Part shown: positions 45,240-54,190 of the stretch, one piece after another
How the letters are laid out: each line of letters starts with the position of its first letter
Position numbering within the stretch: position 1 is the first letter of the stretch
Notes under the pieces: model-generated
Databases searched by the model: none
Seen by the model: only the letters and a program-made list of their open reading frames with translations
What the model was told of the DNA's origin: nothing
Translations under genes and position numbers: made by a program
NCBI RefSeq assembly: GCF_018402695.1
Contig: NZ_JAGYIM010000019.1
Span: 62,001-126,000 of the forward strand
Reading direction: 5' to 3'
Origin: Arsukibacterium sp.
Lineage (GTDB): Bacteria > Pseudomonadota > Gammaproteobacteria > Enterobacterales > Alteromonadaceae
DNA: 64,000 nt

Positions 45240-45258
45240 GTGTCAGGATAGCTGACAC
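45240..45258. promoter_or_regulatory. Inverted repeat upstream of the sigma-54 promoter
   Basis: GTGTCAG-GATAG-CTGACAC: a perfect 7-bp stem with a 5-base spacer, about 125-145 bp upstream of the sigma-54-like promoter. That is a usual distance for an enhancer-binding-protein site, so it may bind PrsR. It could also be part of the prsT 3' end structure. Confidence 0.35.
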
Positions 45259-45270
45259 CGCGATTGTAAA

Positions 45271-45296
45271 AAAGCCGGGTAAACCCGGCTTTTTTG
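45271..45296 (+). terminator. Intrinsic terminator after prsT
   Basis: AGCCGGGT-AA-ACCCGGCT stem followed by a T run (TTTTTTG), 77 bp after the prsT stop. It is a classic rho-independent terminator, and separates prsT from the PEP-CTERM gene. Confidence 0.85.
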
Positions 45297-45380
45297 TCTG
45301 TTTTTTTTACACCTAAAGTTCACCAGCTGAAGCTTCTTATTTTTTTCTATATATATCATACAGATAAATTTATTTTAATT

Positions 45381-45397
45381 TCGGCATGATAAATGCT
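45381..45397 (+). promoter_or_regulatory. Sigma-54-type promoter of the PEP-CTERM gene
   Basis: CGGCATG-ATAA-ATGCT fits the -24/-12 consensus (TGGCACG-N4-TTGCT) with GG at 45383-45384 and GC at 45395-45396, exactly 12 bases apart. It lies 50 bp before the start of the PEP-CTERM protein. The locus encodes its own sigma-54 activator, PrsR, which makes the match more believable. Confidence 0.65.
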
Positions 45398-45446
45398 TTA
45401 ACTATGACAAGTTGCGAATTATCGTAGTAACTACAAGGAATGAAGT

Positions 45447-46160
45447 ATGAAGAAGTTAACCACTCTGTTAGGCGCGTCAGTTTTAGCACTTGCCACTTTT
45501 GCTGCATCAGCAACTCCAATTAATATTAATGGCGTAACCTGGGATCCAGCTGCTCCTAATGATTTTCGGGCACAATATGATTTTGCTCAACAATTTGATG
45601 GTTCGCCTGAAATCGCCGGTACAGAACTTTTTGGTTATGGCATCGTTAGATCAATCAACGGTACAAATGAAAGTGTATTTTGTACGGCTTGCGAATTAAC
45701 TTTTGAAATTGGCGGTTTCTTTACTGATGGCGCTGGTGGTTTTGTACAGAATCAAGGTTTTCTAAGGATCTTCGCTGACTCAACGCCAAACTATGATTTT
45801 ACCAATAGCCCAATGGATGCAGGAACTGCTACCGACGGTAACTTGTGGCTTGAATTGCTTGCGCAGGACATAGCATTCATTACTTTGTCACCTGATCCGT
45901 CTACTCCGTATGATACTGGTATACTTAGCGTCAGCTGGTTACTGGGTGACACCAGTGCTTCGGCTTTTAATAACTTTGTACCAGGTACTATTAATGGTAA
46001 CGATGCCTCAAGCGTATCTGAAGCCTCGCTGGTAGTAGGTAATACATTTGATGGTTCAGGTACCATACGCGCAGCGACAATTCCAGAACCAGCCTCTCTG
46101 GCTATTCTGGGTTTAGGTTTACTGGGCATGGGTGCACTGTCACGTCGCCGTAAAGCCTAA
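45447..46160 (+). CDS. PEP-CTERM sorting-domain protein (exosortase A substrate)
   Basis: A 237-residue secreted protein. A signal peptide (MKKLTTLLGASVLALATFAA, cleaved after SA) leads a mature part low in Lys and rich in Gly, Asp and Asn. The C-terminal 26 residues are a complete PEP-CTERM signal: IPEPAS, then a hydrophobic Leu/Gly helix, then the basic tail SRRRKA. A CTAC motif (two Cys three apart) lies near residue 80. It should be exported by Sec, recognised at the PEP motif by XrtA (1234-2766) and released to the surface or matrix. Its own function is unknown. AAGGAATGAAGT precedes the start; a sigma-54-like promoter is upstream. Confidence 0.94.
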   Translation: MKKLTTLLGASVLALATFAASATPININGVTWDPAAPNDFRAQYDFAQQFDGSPEIAGTELFGYGIVRSINGTNESVFCTACELTFEIGGFFTDGAGGFVQNQGFLRIFADSTPNYDFTNSPMDAGTATDGNLWLELLAQDIAFITLSPDPSTPYDTGILSVSWLLGDTSASAFNNFVPGTINGNDASSVSEASLVVGNTFDGSGTIRAATIPEPASLAILGLGLLGMGALSRRRKA

Positions 46161-46176
46161 TCAGTTACCTGATTAT

Positions 46177-46204
46177 AAAAAACCTCCTTAACGGAGGTTT
46201 TTTT
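46177..46204. terminator. Bidirectional terminator between convergent genes
   Basis: AAAAAACCTCC-TTAAC-GGAGGTTTTTTT. The A and T tracts let it work for both strands. Its end covers the stop codon of the FAD oxidase gene. Confidence 0.85.
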
Positions 46205-47885
46205 ATGGCTGTGGATCAGGCTTGGGGCAATGGTAAGCCGGCTGATAGCGGCCGGGGCTGATAATATTATCCGGGTCTAAGGCCTGCTTGATTTTGCCAC
46301 TTATTTGCCAGAATGGTGTGTCAGGATCAAGTAAGCTGGCTTGTTGCGCCAGGTTCAGCCGGTAAGGCACCCAGCCCTGGCGTAAGCCCTCACTGACTAA
46401 CGCTTCCAGACAGGCATGTGCCTGGGTTACCGCTGCAGGGTCGGCCAGGTTAAACACAATGGGAATGGTACTGTCGACCGTATCATGTTTTAAACTGGTG
46501 AAGGTAATCATCGGTTCAATGCCGTATTTTGGGCACACGTCTCTTACGTGGCCAATAAAACGGCGCATGGCTTCACTTCTCATTGGTACCAGCGGCGCAT
46601 ACCACAGCAAGCCACAACCATCGGCCGCCGGGTTTAACGCTTGATCTTTCGATGGCTGAATGCGGGGGTTACGCCAGTAAGCCAGCGGCAACGCTACCTG
46701 ATTAGGATAGCCACGCATTATTTCAATACCCCCGTCGAGTGAGCTTAACATTTTTCGCTGCTTACTTAGCATACCTGAGGGCAGCAGCTGCATAACCATT
46801 CTGCCAATGTTGATGAGCCAGCTATCTGAAAAAATCATTTTACTACATTGACCTGCGGCAAAACGTTTAACTTCTGCTTTAGCCGCTTTAACAACCGTTT
46901 TCTGGCCGTAAAGGGTGCCGGCAATGGTCCAGGCCGGTATATCGTAATCTTTAGCAAGCCTGGCAACTTGTTGCTCTGTCATCACCTGATGCGCGGCGGC
47001 ACCATTAGGGTTCGGCGCCATCATCGCCGTTACCCGGCGCTGGTCCATAATATTAACGGACCCCACGACGCCTTCCAGCTTCTGCAAAATAGTAAATACC
47101 AGCTGTTGTGCCTGTTCGAACTGATGCTCACTGGCAAACTGCAGATAAAACGCACTGAATGCCTCCGGCTCCGCTTTTAATCTCAGGGTTATCTCGGTGA
47201 CAACCGCCAGATTGCTTTGAGTCCATAAACCGTCAAGATAGGGCCCAAGCCCATATTTATAAGTCTTATCAACTAACTTATCTTTACTTTTATCAAGTTC
47301 GGCCACTGCGGACTGAAATTCGGTACCATCTGCCAGAAAACCTTTAATACTGTTTACGGCAGCAAAATGGTCGGTATACGGGGTAATGCCATAGCCGCGC
47401 TCCAGGACATTACCCAATATACTGCAACCAGGCCCTGCGCCAGTTACCGGCACCATAAACTTCAGCTGCTGGTCATTTAGATAGTCACGAAGTTGTTGCT
47501 GAGTGACGCCCGGCTCTACCGTAAAAATGCCAAGTGTTTCATCGTCTTTAACAATATTTTTTAGTCCGGATAAGTCGAGGATAATCGCGTTTCGATCATT
47601 AGCGCGGGCTGACGAGTAACCCCAGTTGCGGCCAGTGCTGAGCGGATGAACTGTAAACGCTAGTTTGGTATTTTTATGATCAGAGGCTAGCTTCAATACC
47701 ACTGCAATATCGCTTTTATCAGCTACCCTTAGCACTAACTGAGTTTGCGCCGCATCACCTTCACAGTTGAGCCGGTACGGTGCTAATTCAGTTTCCGTTG
47801 TTAATATACGACTGTCGGGACTAAGCTTTGGTTGTATTAAGTTGGCAATAGCGGCAAAATCAGCTTTCACAGACGAGGTATTCAA
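46203..47885 (-). CDS. FAD-binding oxidoreductase (VAO/PCMH family)
   Basis: A 560-residue flavoprotein of the vanillyl-alcohol oxidase/p-cresol methylhydroxylase type. Residues ~60-230 form the PCMH FAD domain with TGRNWGYSSA, IILDLSGLKNI, VEPGVTQQQLRDYL, PVTGAGPGCSILGNVLERGYG and TPYTDHF. The C-terminal part has the matching substrate cap. No signal peptide or haem motif is seen. It overlaps the N-acyl amino acid synthase gene by 4 bp, so the two are one operon; it probably oxidises the product or a precursor of that enzyme (inference). Confidence 0.85.
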   Translation of the reverse strand: MNTSSVKADFAAIANLIQPKLSPDSRILTTETELAPYRLNCEGDAAQTQLVLRVADKSDIAVVLKLASDHKNTKLAFTVHPLSTGRNWGYSSARANDRNAIILDLSGLKNIVKDDETLGIFTVEPGVTQQQLRDYLNDQQLKFMVPVTGAGPGCSILGNVLERGYGITPYTDHFAAVNSIKGFLADGTEFQSAVAELDKSKDKLVDKTYKYGLGPYLDGLWTQSNLAVVTEITLRLKAEPEAFSAFYLQFASEHQFEQAQQLVFTILQKLEGVVGSVNIMDQRRVTAMMAPNPNGAAAHQVMTEQQVARLAKDYDIPAWTIAGTLYGQKTVVKAAKAEVKRFAAGQCSKMIFSDSWLINIGRMVMQLLPSGMLSKQRKMLSSLDGGIEIMRGYPNQVALPLAYWRNPRIQPSKDQALNPAADGCGLLWYAPLVPMRSEAMRRFIGHVRDVCPKYGIEPMITFTSLKHDTVDSTIPIVFNLADPAAVTQAHACLEALVSEGLRQGWVPYRLNLAQQASLLDPDTPFWQISGKIKQALDPDNIISPGRYQPAYHCPKPDPQP

Positions 47886-48748
47886 TAGCTTACTCCCAGC
47901 TTTCCAGCGAAATTAATACCAAAACGGTTGTCGCCATCACCTTTGTCCTGTTCAAATAAATCACGCTCAATCGACTGCAGTAACCGGGTAAAACCTGACG
48001 AAATACTGGTTCTGAACATATCAGAATTAATATAGTAAGCTGCTCGTTTGCCATGGTATTCGACAGGTTTACCCAGCTGTTTAAAATTAATACCAATAAA
48101 ACTTAAACTCCGGGCCAGCCTGGGCTCCATCATCACATAACCGTGAAAACGATTAGAGTGAAAGCCCATGGCTGCGGCTGACATATATAAGCATACCGCA
48201 ATGTAGGGGAAGCAACGTAGCTCACTTTCCGAGTATTCCCGTTCATTAAAAGCACCAGTCGCCGCCCCTTTAAATTGATCTATTGCCCGCTTCCGGAAAT
48301 TTTCAGGCACTGCTAAACGGGAGATCTCACAGATACTCTCCCGGGGGAAATTCCAGGGAGCAAAGTCGTTATCTTCAATAGCATGCGAGCAGAATTTTTC
48401 GATGGGTAACGGCTCATCGGCACTGGCAGAGGTTATTAACCGGACCGTGCCGGCCAACGCGTTTGAGTTAAGGTGTCTGATAAAACAATGAATTGAGCGG
48501 TCGTCGAATTCGTCGAACTCTTCATAACCTTCTTTAATATCTTCGAAATGTAATTCTTCGCAATATACCTGATGGCGTAGACGATACACTTCGTGCCGAA
48601 GCGCGTCGGTATTAGCAATTTGAGGCCGCAAATACTTGGAAAAGTGCGCAGAAATGGTCTTAGCATCATTACTAGCAAGGCCAGCCATCGCTTTTTTAAC
48701 CATACCACCAATAATGGGTTTATCTGCCAGAGATTTAAGCCTTCTCAT
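47882..48748 (-). CDS. PEP-CTERM/exosortase-associated acyltransferase (N-acyl amino acid synthase type)
   Basis: A 288-residue GNAT-fold protein related to autoinducer synthases. EVYRLRHQVYCEELHFE is the substrate-entry segment, FDEFDDRSIHCFIRHL and GTVRLITSA follow, and ICEISRLAVPENFRKR is the acyl-binding core. It matches the exosortase-associated family (TIGR03694-like), members of which have been shown to make long-chain N-acyl amino acids. Acyl donor probably acyl-ACP. It is cotranscribed with the FAD oxidase. Confidence 0.9.
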   Translation of the reverse strand: MRRLKSLADKPIIGGMVKKAMAGLASNDAKTISAHFSKYLRPQIANTDALRHEVYRLRHQVYCEELHFEDIKEGYEEFDEFDDRSIHCFIRHLNSNALAGTVRLITSASADEPLPIEKFCSHAIEDNDFAPWNFPRESICEISRLAVPENFRKRAIDQFKGAATGAFNEREYSESELRCFPYIAVCLYMSAAAMGFHSNRFHGYVMMEPRLARSLSFIGINFKQLGKPVEYHGKRAAYYINSDMFRTSISSGFTRLLQSIERDLFEQDKGDGDNRFGINFAGKLGVSY

Positions 48749-48969
48749 AGACCCCTCTTCTACCTGTTTTCATATACCTGCCACTGCACATTTGCTGAAA
48801 TAACACACTGACATAAAACACTACAGATTTAAAAGATTGAATGGTGTGAGGTACTCAATCCGATATCAGTCAAGTGTAGATGATCCTTACAGAATAACTG
48901 GCTAAAACGCCAATAAAATTCCGTAGTCAGATTAGCACCTTTGACAGGAAATGGTTATTTAATAATCGC
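48749..48969. other. 221 bp intergenic region with no recognised feature
   Basis: The promoter region of the acyltransferase operon (minus strand) must lie here. A weak TGGCAGG was seen on the minus strand but lacks a -12 GC at proper distance. No hairpin with a T-run and no coding frame were recognised. Confidence 0.5.
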
Positions 48970-49798
48970 TTAAACAAATAATTCGGCTAATTTTACCGGT
49001 ACAATTTCTGAAGCGGTCTGATATCCAACATCATATAACCATTGTTTTTGTGCCAGTGTCATATCAAAGTTAACAGAAGATATCAGCCCGGTGTTAACCA
49101 CGATAGTATTGTGCCAGTATTCAGCATGCACATATTCCCGTGATATCGCATTCATAAACGTCTGAATTAACATGTATATATAAGACAAAACCGGAAAGTA
49201 CCTGCTGGTAACGACAGGCTTACTATCGGCTTCACTTTTTTAATCGGAAACAGACCAGCGGTAAGCCCTCGCCTGACCAATCCCGGTGTAAGGCATCTTC
49301 AGATAAAATAACGCCATCTGTCATAACATGATGCTTGAAACGTTTAAAAGCAAAAAACAACGGAATAGACATCGAAAACCGGATAGCTTGTGATACTTTT
49401 AATTCAGGCGTTAACTGCCGGTTGAAAATAACCGGCCCTCCGCCCTGAATATCGGTTGCCAGTACATGTAAATCGATATCCAGATCTGCAAAACATTTAC
49501 CTTGCAGTAAATGATCGAGCCATGCTTCAAACGCATTGCCATCACTAAGGCCGCCCAGTCTGACTAACTTGGTCAGTGACATTCCCCGAAACTGGCGAAA
49601 ATCTGTGGTCATCGCCAGTTGATGCATTTGGCTTAAGCTCCAACCTGCCGCATATAAGGCAGCAACGATACTACCACCAGATACGCCAACTAAATGGCGG
49701 AAGGTCAGCCCCTGCTCCTGCAATGCTTTTAATATACCGATGTAACAGGCTAACCGAGTGCCACCTCCGGATAATATTGGCACAATTTCCTTTGGCAT
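48970..49798 (-). pseudogene. Patatin-like phospholipase, frameshifted
   Basis: From the ATG at 49798 (AAGG upstream) the frame shows VPILSGGGTRLACYIG (oxyanion hole), GVSGGSIVAALY (G-x-S-x-G nucleophile) and VMTDGVILS (catalytic Asp), then stops at 49232 after CFRLKK. The missing C-terminus follows in another frame: SEADSKPVVTSRYFPV, then EYWHNTIVVNTGLISSV and QKQWLYDVGYQTASEI to a stop at 48970. Removing one A from the six-A run (T6 at 49236-49241 on the + strand) restores one open frame of ~275 codons. The ATG at 49188 within the tail is therefore not a separate gene. It may be a true mutation, slippage or a homopolymer error. Confidence 0.8.
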
Positions 49799-49938
49799 CG
49801 GCAACCTTATCAGCTGAATTACAAGTTCTGCTTCAGTATGGGCTAATATCGGCAAGTTTCCAGCACCGACTAGAGCAATTTGTAAACAAATACGCTAGTA
49901 TGACAACGTTCACTATGGAAAGGGAAAGCGCTATTGCT

Positions 49939-50691
49939 ATGGTTAAGCACATATATTTTTTGAGCATTTTGCTACTATTTAATTTACCCGCCCAATCAAC
50001 TGAACTTGTGGAAACGCTGCAAAAAGTTAAACCGTCTGTCGTTGCCATTGGTATTTCTAATCCAACGGGTTCGCCACGCATCAGATTAATAGGCAGTGGT
50101 TTTGTGGTAAGCCCGGGTAACCGTGTTGCAACAAATTATCATGTCATTGCTAACCCGCTGGATGAGAGTAGGCTTGAACAATACGTGGTATTATCCGGCC
50201 ACGGTACAGTATTTAAAGTACACCCAATTCAGCAACAAAAACATGCACCAGCCCATGATTTAGCACTGTTAACCATAGCTGAAACCTTACCAGCTTTAAC
50301 CGTTAGCGATGCGCCCTTAACTGCCGAAGGCTCGCCAGTGGCTTTTACCGGTTTTCCTATCACCCAGGTGCTGGGGCTATATCCTGCTACTCACAGCGGT
50401 ATTATTGCCGCGCAAACACCCATCGCTATTCCTGTAGACAATGCCCGCAACTTACAACTTGCTGTACTTAAGCAACTTGATAAACCCTACCTGGTGTATC
50501 AACTGGATGCGGTTGCTTATCCCGGCAATAGCGGCAGTCCGTTATACCACCCCGACAAAGGTGAAGTTATCGGTATCATTAACCAGGTTTATATTAAAAG
50601 CAGCAGAGAAGCCGTCCTTAGCGACCCGAGTGGCATTAGTTATGCTATTCCAAGCCAGCATTTGCTGAATTTAATGCAACAGCCCAACTAA
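49939..50691 (+). CDS. Periplasmic trypsin-like serine protease
   Basis: A 250-residue secreted S1-type protease. The ATG at 49939 gives a signal peptide (MVKHIYFLSILLLFNLPAQS); in-frame ATGs at 49900 and 49915 would add an unlikely leader. The catalytic triad is visible: His in ATNYHVIAN, Asp in APAHDLALLTI, Ser in YPGNSGSPLYH. There is no PDZ domain, so it is shorter than DegP/HtrA. It is 14 bp upstream of prsK and probably cotranscribed, which suggests a link to envelope or PEP-CTERM protein quality, though this is inference. Confidence 0.85.
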   Translation: MVKHIYFLSILLLFNLPAQSTELVETLQKVKPSVVAIGISNPTGSPRIRLIGSGFVVSPGNRVATNYHVIANPLDESRLEQYVVLSGHGTVFKVHPIQQQKHAPAHDLALLTIAETLPALTVSDAPLTAEGSPVAFTGFPITQVLGLYPATHSGIIAAQTPIAIPVDNARNLQLAVLKQLDKPYLVYQLDAVAYPGNSGSPLYHPDKGEVIGIINQVYIKSSREAVLSDPSGISYAIPSQHLLNLMQQPN

Positions 50692-50705
50692 GCAGACGAT
50701 CGCTT

Positions 50706-52778
50706 ATGGATAATTTTTTGAGCATTGGCTTAGACAAAATTGGTTTTATTCTGGCAGCGGTTGCTTATCTTTTTTTCTTTGGATTATTGCTTACCACCAA
50801 AGTTTCTAACCTGCCCAAATACCTGCTACTGGCATTGTCGGTTACCTGCGTTGGCTGGGCAAGCTATTACAGCTGGTCTGCGGCACTGCCATTTACAACA
50901 CTCAGTTCACACCTGATTGAAAACAGCAAAAATGCCATACTGTTATTGTTTCTGTTTGCGGCGTTGAGCCAGGCAAACAAAACAGTCAGTCAGTTTTTCC
51001 GCCAGCCCCATGTCTATGGCTTACTGATTGCTATTGGCAGTTGGACTTTGCTCTCCTCCACCTCATTGCTTAGTGCCAGCAATATTTTCACCGGTAACTT
51101 AGCTATATCCATTTTACAGTTAGCCTTGCTGGAGGCACTGTACAGACGCTCAGGCGAGGCAAAATGGCAATATAAGCCGTTAGTGCTGGCGCTTACAGTG
51201 ACCACCTTGTACGACTTTGCCTTGCTGGCAGAGTCCGCTTTGTTTGGCCGGATCGACGATCAAATCTGGATGGCCAGGGGTTTTGTTTATTGCGCAATGT
51301 TACCGCTGATGATCATTGCGGTACGGCGGATTAAAGCATGGGGAATTAATGTCTATGTTTCCCGGGACATTGTGCTGCAAAGCTCACTGGTACTCGGCGC
51401 TGGCGTATATCTTTGTTTATTGGCTATTACCGGTTTTTACATCCGCTATTTTGGGGGGGACTGGACAAATTTGATTCAGGCAACCTTTATCATCCTCGGA
51501 ATCGCCACCCTTATTTTCTTAATGTTGTCAGGAACACTGCGACGGAAGCTTAAAGTGTTTATCGAGAAACATTTTTTCGCTAATAAATTTGATTATCGTG
51601 AAAAGTGGTTGCTGCTTACCCGGACATTACAAGCAATAGATATTACCCAGCCTGACGACCACTATAAAAGCCTGTTGCTGGCCTGGCTAAACAGTATTGG
51701 TTATAGCCGGGGAGCAATTGTCAGATTTAAAGCGACCAATATCAGCACCCTGGCACTGCAACAGCGCCCTTCCCTAAATACGGATGAACGTCGGTTAATC
51801 AGCGCCTACCAACAGCATTTCAGCAACCGCAACTGGCTGGTTGATTTGTCAGACAATTCCGACCCTTTTGTGCAGAAAAATGTTGCGACAACAACAGTGG
51901 ATATTCAGCTTATTATTCCAATTCATACCAAAGGTGAGCTATGGGGGCTGTGTCTTATGAACGCCCCTAAGGTTAACAAACTAAGCTTAAACTGGGAGTT
52001 AAGAGACTTTCTGACTATAGTCTCTGAGCAGATATCCAGCCAGCTGCTACTGATGCAAGCCAGTCAGACGTTAAGTGAGAACGCCCAGTTTATCGCTTTT
52101 AGCAGAATGTCGGCTTTTGTAGTACATGACCTGAAAAATGTAAAAGCGCAAATCGACCTTATTCTGAAAAATGCCGATAAACACCGGCACAATCCGGAGT
52201 TTATTGACGACAGCTTCAGCACCCTGGCGGCAATGCAGCAACGCCTGCAAAATATGCTCAGCCAACTGACCAATAAAAGACCGGACCAGCAAAGTGTCAG
52301 TCTTGTTTCAGTCGGCCGTCTGGCCCAGGACGTAATCGACAACCGTTGTGCTGTAAGGAAGCCGGTGCCTACCCTACTGATTGAGCAGGATTGCGCCCTT
52401 TACATCGACAAAGAACGTTTTAGCAGTGTGTTATTTCATCTTATCGACAATGCCCAACATGCTACCGCTGTTGATGGCACGGTGTCGGTAACCGTGTCAG
52501 AAAAAAAGGGACAATTGCAATTGATTATCGCCGATACCGGTTGTGGTATGAGCGAGGAATTTATTCAGAACCGTCTCTTTAAAGCGTTTGACTCAACCAA
52601 AGGTAACGCCGGCATGGGAATCGGGGCTCACGATGCTCTGCATTTCGTTGAGGAACAAGGTGGTCAGCTCATTGTCAGCAGCTTACCGGGACAAGGGTCT
52701 ACTTTTACACTGCTACTTCCGTTAAAATCTTCGTTTAGCCTGGCTGAGCCAAGTGAAACAGTAATACAAGGAATGTAA
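50706..52778 (+). CDS. prsK: PEP-CTERM system sensor histidine kinase PrsK
   Basis: A 690-residue membrane kinase. About eight to ten hydrophobic segments fill residues 10-280, a GAF-like domain lies at ~310-450, and the kinase core follows: H-box FVVHDLKNVKAQ, N-box HLIDNAQHAT, G1 IADTGCGMS and G2 GNAGMGIGAHDAL. The layout is that of PrsK from exosortase A loci. It should phosphorylate PrsR, whose gene begins 1 bp after the stop. The signal it senses is not known. Confidence 0.95.
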   Translation: MDNFLSIGLDKIGFILAAVAYLFFFGLLLTTKVSNLPKYLLLALSVTCVGWASYYSWSAALPFTTLSSHLIENSKNAILLLFLFAALSQANKTVSQFFRQPHVYGLLIAIGSWTLLSSTSLLSASNIFTGNLAISILQLALLEALYRRSGEAKWQYKPLVLALTVTTLYDFALLAESALFGRIDDQIWMARGFVYCAMLPLMIIAVRRIKAWGINVYVSRDIVLQSSLVLGAGVYLCLLAITGFYIRYFGGDWTNLIQATFIILGIATLIFLMLSGTLRRKLKVFIEKHFFANKFDYREKWLLLTRTLQAIDITQPDDHYKSLLLAWLNSIGYSRGAIVRFKATNISTLALQQRPSLNTDERRLISAYQQHFSNRNWLVDLSDNSDPFVQKNVATTTVDIQLIIPIHTKGELWGLCLMNAPKVNKLSLNWELRDFLTIVSEQISSQLLLMQASQTLSENAQFIAFSRMSAFVVHDLKNVKAQIDLILKNADKHRHNPEFIDDSFSTLAAMQQRLQNMLSQLTNKRPDQQSVSLVSVGRLAQDVIDNRCAVRKPVPTLLIEQDCALYIDKERFSSVLFHLIDNAQHATAVDGTVSVTVSEKKGQLQLIIADTGCGMSEEFIQNRLFKAFDSTKGNAGMGIGAHDALHFVEEQGGQLIVSSLPGQGSTFTLLLPLKSSFSLAEPSETVIQGM

Positions 52779-52779
52779 T

Positions 52780-54138
52780 ATGAAAACTGTACTGGTCGTT
52801 GAAGACGACATGGGTATCCAAAAGCAATTAAAATGGAGCCTGAGCGACTATGAACTGGTTTTTGCTGACGACAGGGCCAGTGCCCTGACTCAGCTAAGAC
52901 GCTATGAACCAGCCGTTGTTACCCTCGACTTAGGCTTACCGCCAGACCCTGCCAATGCCTCAGAAGGCCTGGCTTGTCTGGCGGAAATTCTTGCTATTCA
53001 GCCCGACTGTAAAGTCATTGTCCTTACCGGTAACACTGACAACGAACATGCCCTGAAAGCTGTCGCTTTGGGTGCGTACGACTATTATCAGAAACCAATA
53101 GATGCCGATGTGCTTAATATCATTATCCAGCGAGCATTCAAACTAACCGGGCTGGAGCAGGAGAACCGGGCCTTAAAAGCCAGTAACAGTGCCCAGCTGG
53201 ATATTATCGGCAACAGTGATGCCATGATTAAAGCCTGTCGTACCGTTGAGAAAATCGCACCAACCGAAATTACCACCCTGCTACTGGGGGAAAGCGGCAC
53301 CGGTAAAGAAGTATTTGCCCGGGCGATTCACAAACAAAGCCAACGGGCCAGTAAGCCGTTTGTGGCGATTAACTGTGCATCAATTCCCGAAAATCTGCTG
53401 GAAAGTGAGTTATTCGGCTATGAAAAAGGGGCCTTTACCGGAGCCAATAAAACCACGCTCGGCAAAATTGAATGTGCCAATGGCGGTACCTTGTTATTAG
53501 ACGAAATTGGCGATATGCCATTAAGTTTGCAAGCGAAAATGCTGCGTTTTTTGCAGGAGCGGGTAATTGAGCGCATTGGCGGCCGGCAGGAGATTGAAGC
53601 GGACGTCAGAGTTATTTGCGCCACCCATCGTAATTTGGCCGAAATGGTGGCAAGCCAGACCTTCCGGGAAGATCTTTATTACCGGATCAGCGAAATTACT
53701 CTGACTATTCCGCCACTGCGCGAACGTGGGCACGATATCATCATCATTGCCAAGGCGTTGTTACATAAGTTTAATAAAGAATATCATTCACAAATCCATG
53801 GCTTTACTGACAGCGCAATTCAAGCCATGTTAGCTCACAACTGGCCGGGCAATATTCGCGAATTACAGAATAAACTGAAATCGGCTGTAATTCTGGCTGA
53901 CAATAAGCTTATCGATGCCCCAGACCTTGGCCTGAATGGTAATAACCACAGTAAAATTGATACGCTGCGAAAAGTACGGGAACAGGCAGAAACCCAGGCT
54001 ATTCGCCATGCCTATGCCGTAGCAAATACAAACTTATCTAAAACTGCAGATTTACTCGGTATTACCCGGCCGACGCTCTACGCCCTTATTGATAAGTACC
54101 GCTTGCACGACTTACGCCACACGGACCCTGAGCACTAG
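52780..54138 (+). CDS. prsR: PEP-CTERM system sigma-54 response regulator PrsR
   Basis: A 452-residue NtrC-type activator. The receiver domain (VVEDD, LDLGLPP with the phospho-acceptor Asp, then VLTGN and YYQKPID) covers residues 1-120. The AAA+ domain has Walker A GESGTGKEVFARA, the sigma-54 contact loop GAFTGA and Walker B GGTLLLDEIGD. The C-terminal Fis-type HTH is NLSKTADLLGITRPTLYALI. It should activate sigma-54 promoters such as the one at 45381. It is cotranscribed with prsK. Confidence 0.96.
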   Translation: MKTVLVVEDDMGIQKQLKWSLSDYELVFADDRASALTQLRRYEPAVVTLDLGLPPDPANASEGLACLAEILAIQPDCKVIVLTGNTDNEHALKAVALGAYDYYQKPIDADVLNIIIQRAFKLTGLEQENRALKASNSAQLDIIGNSDAMIKACRTVEKIAPTEITTLLLGESGTGKEVFARAIHKQSQRASKPFVAINCASIPENLLESELFGYEKGAFTGANKTTLGKIECANGGTLLLDEIGDMPLSLQAKMLRFLQERVIERIGGRQEIEADVRVICATHRNLAEMVASQTFREDLYYRISEITLTIPPLRERGHDIIIIAKALLHKFNKEYHSQIHGFTDSAIQAMLAHNWPGNIRELQNKLKSAVILADNKLIDAPDLGLNGNNHSKIDTLRKVREQAETQAIRHAYAVANTNLSKTADLLGITRPTLYALIDKYRLHDLRHTDPEH

Positions 54139-54190
54139 GCTATCAGCCCTGCTGATTAATCGCAGCTTGTGACCCATTCCAGTGACAACA

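Noticed and set aside
48749-48800. Sigma-54 promoter for the acyltransferase (minus strand TGGCAGG)
   Set aside because: There is no GC at the -12 position with correct spacing.
48970-49188. A separate 72-residue gene
   Set aside because: Its sequence is the C-terminal end of the patatin family and is joined in frame to upstream codons; it is part of the broken patatin.
49232-49245. Programmed -1 frameshift at A-AAA-AAG in the patatin gene
   Set aside because: A -1 shift leads to a frame that ends soon after without patatin sequence; the true tail needs a +1 (or one base less).
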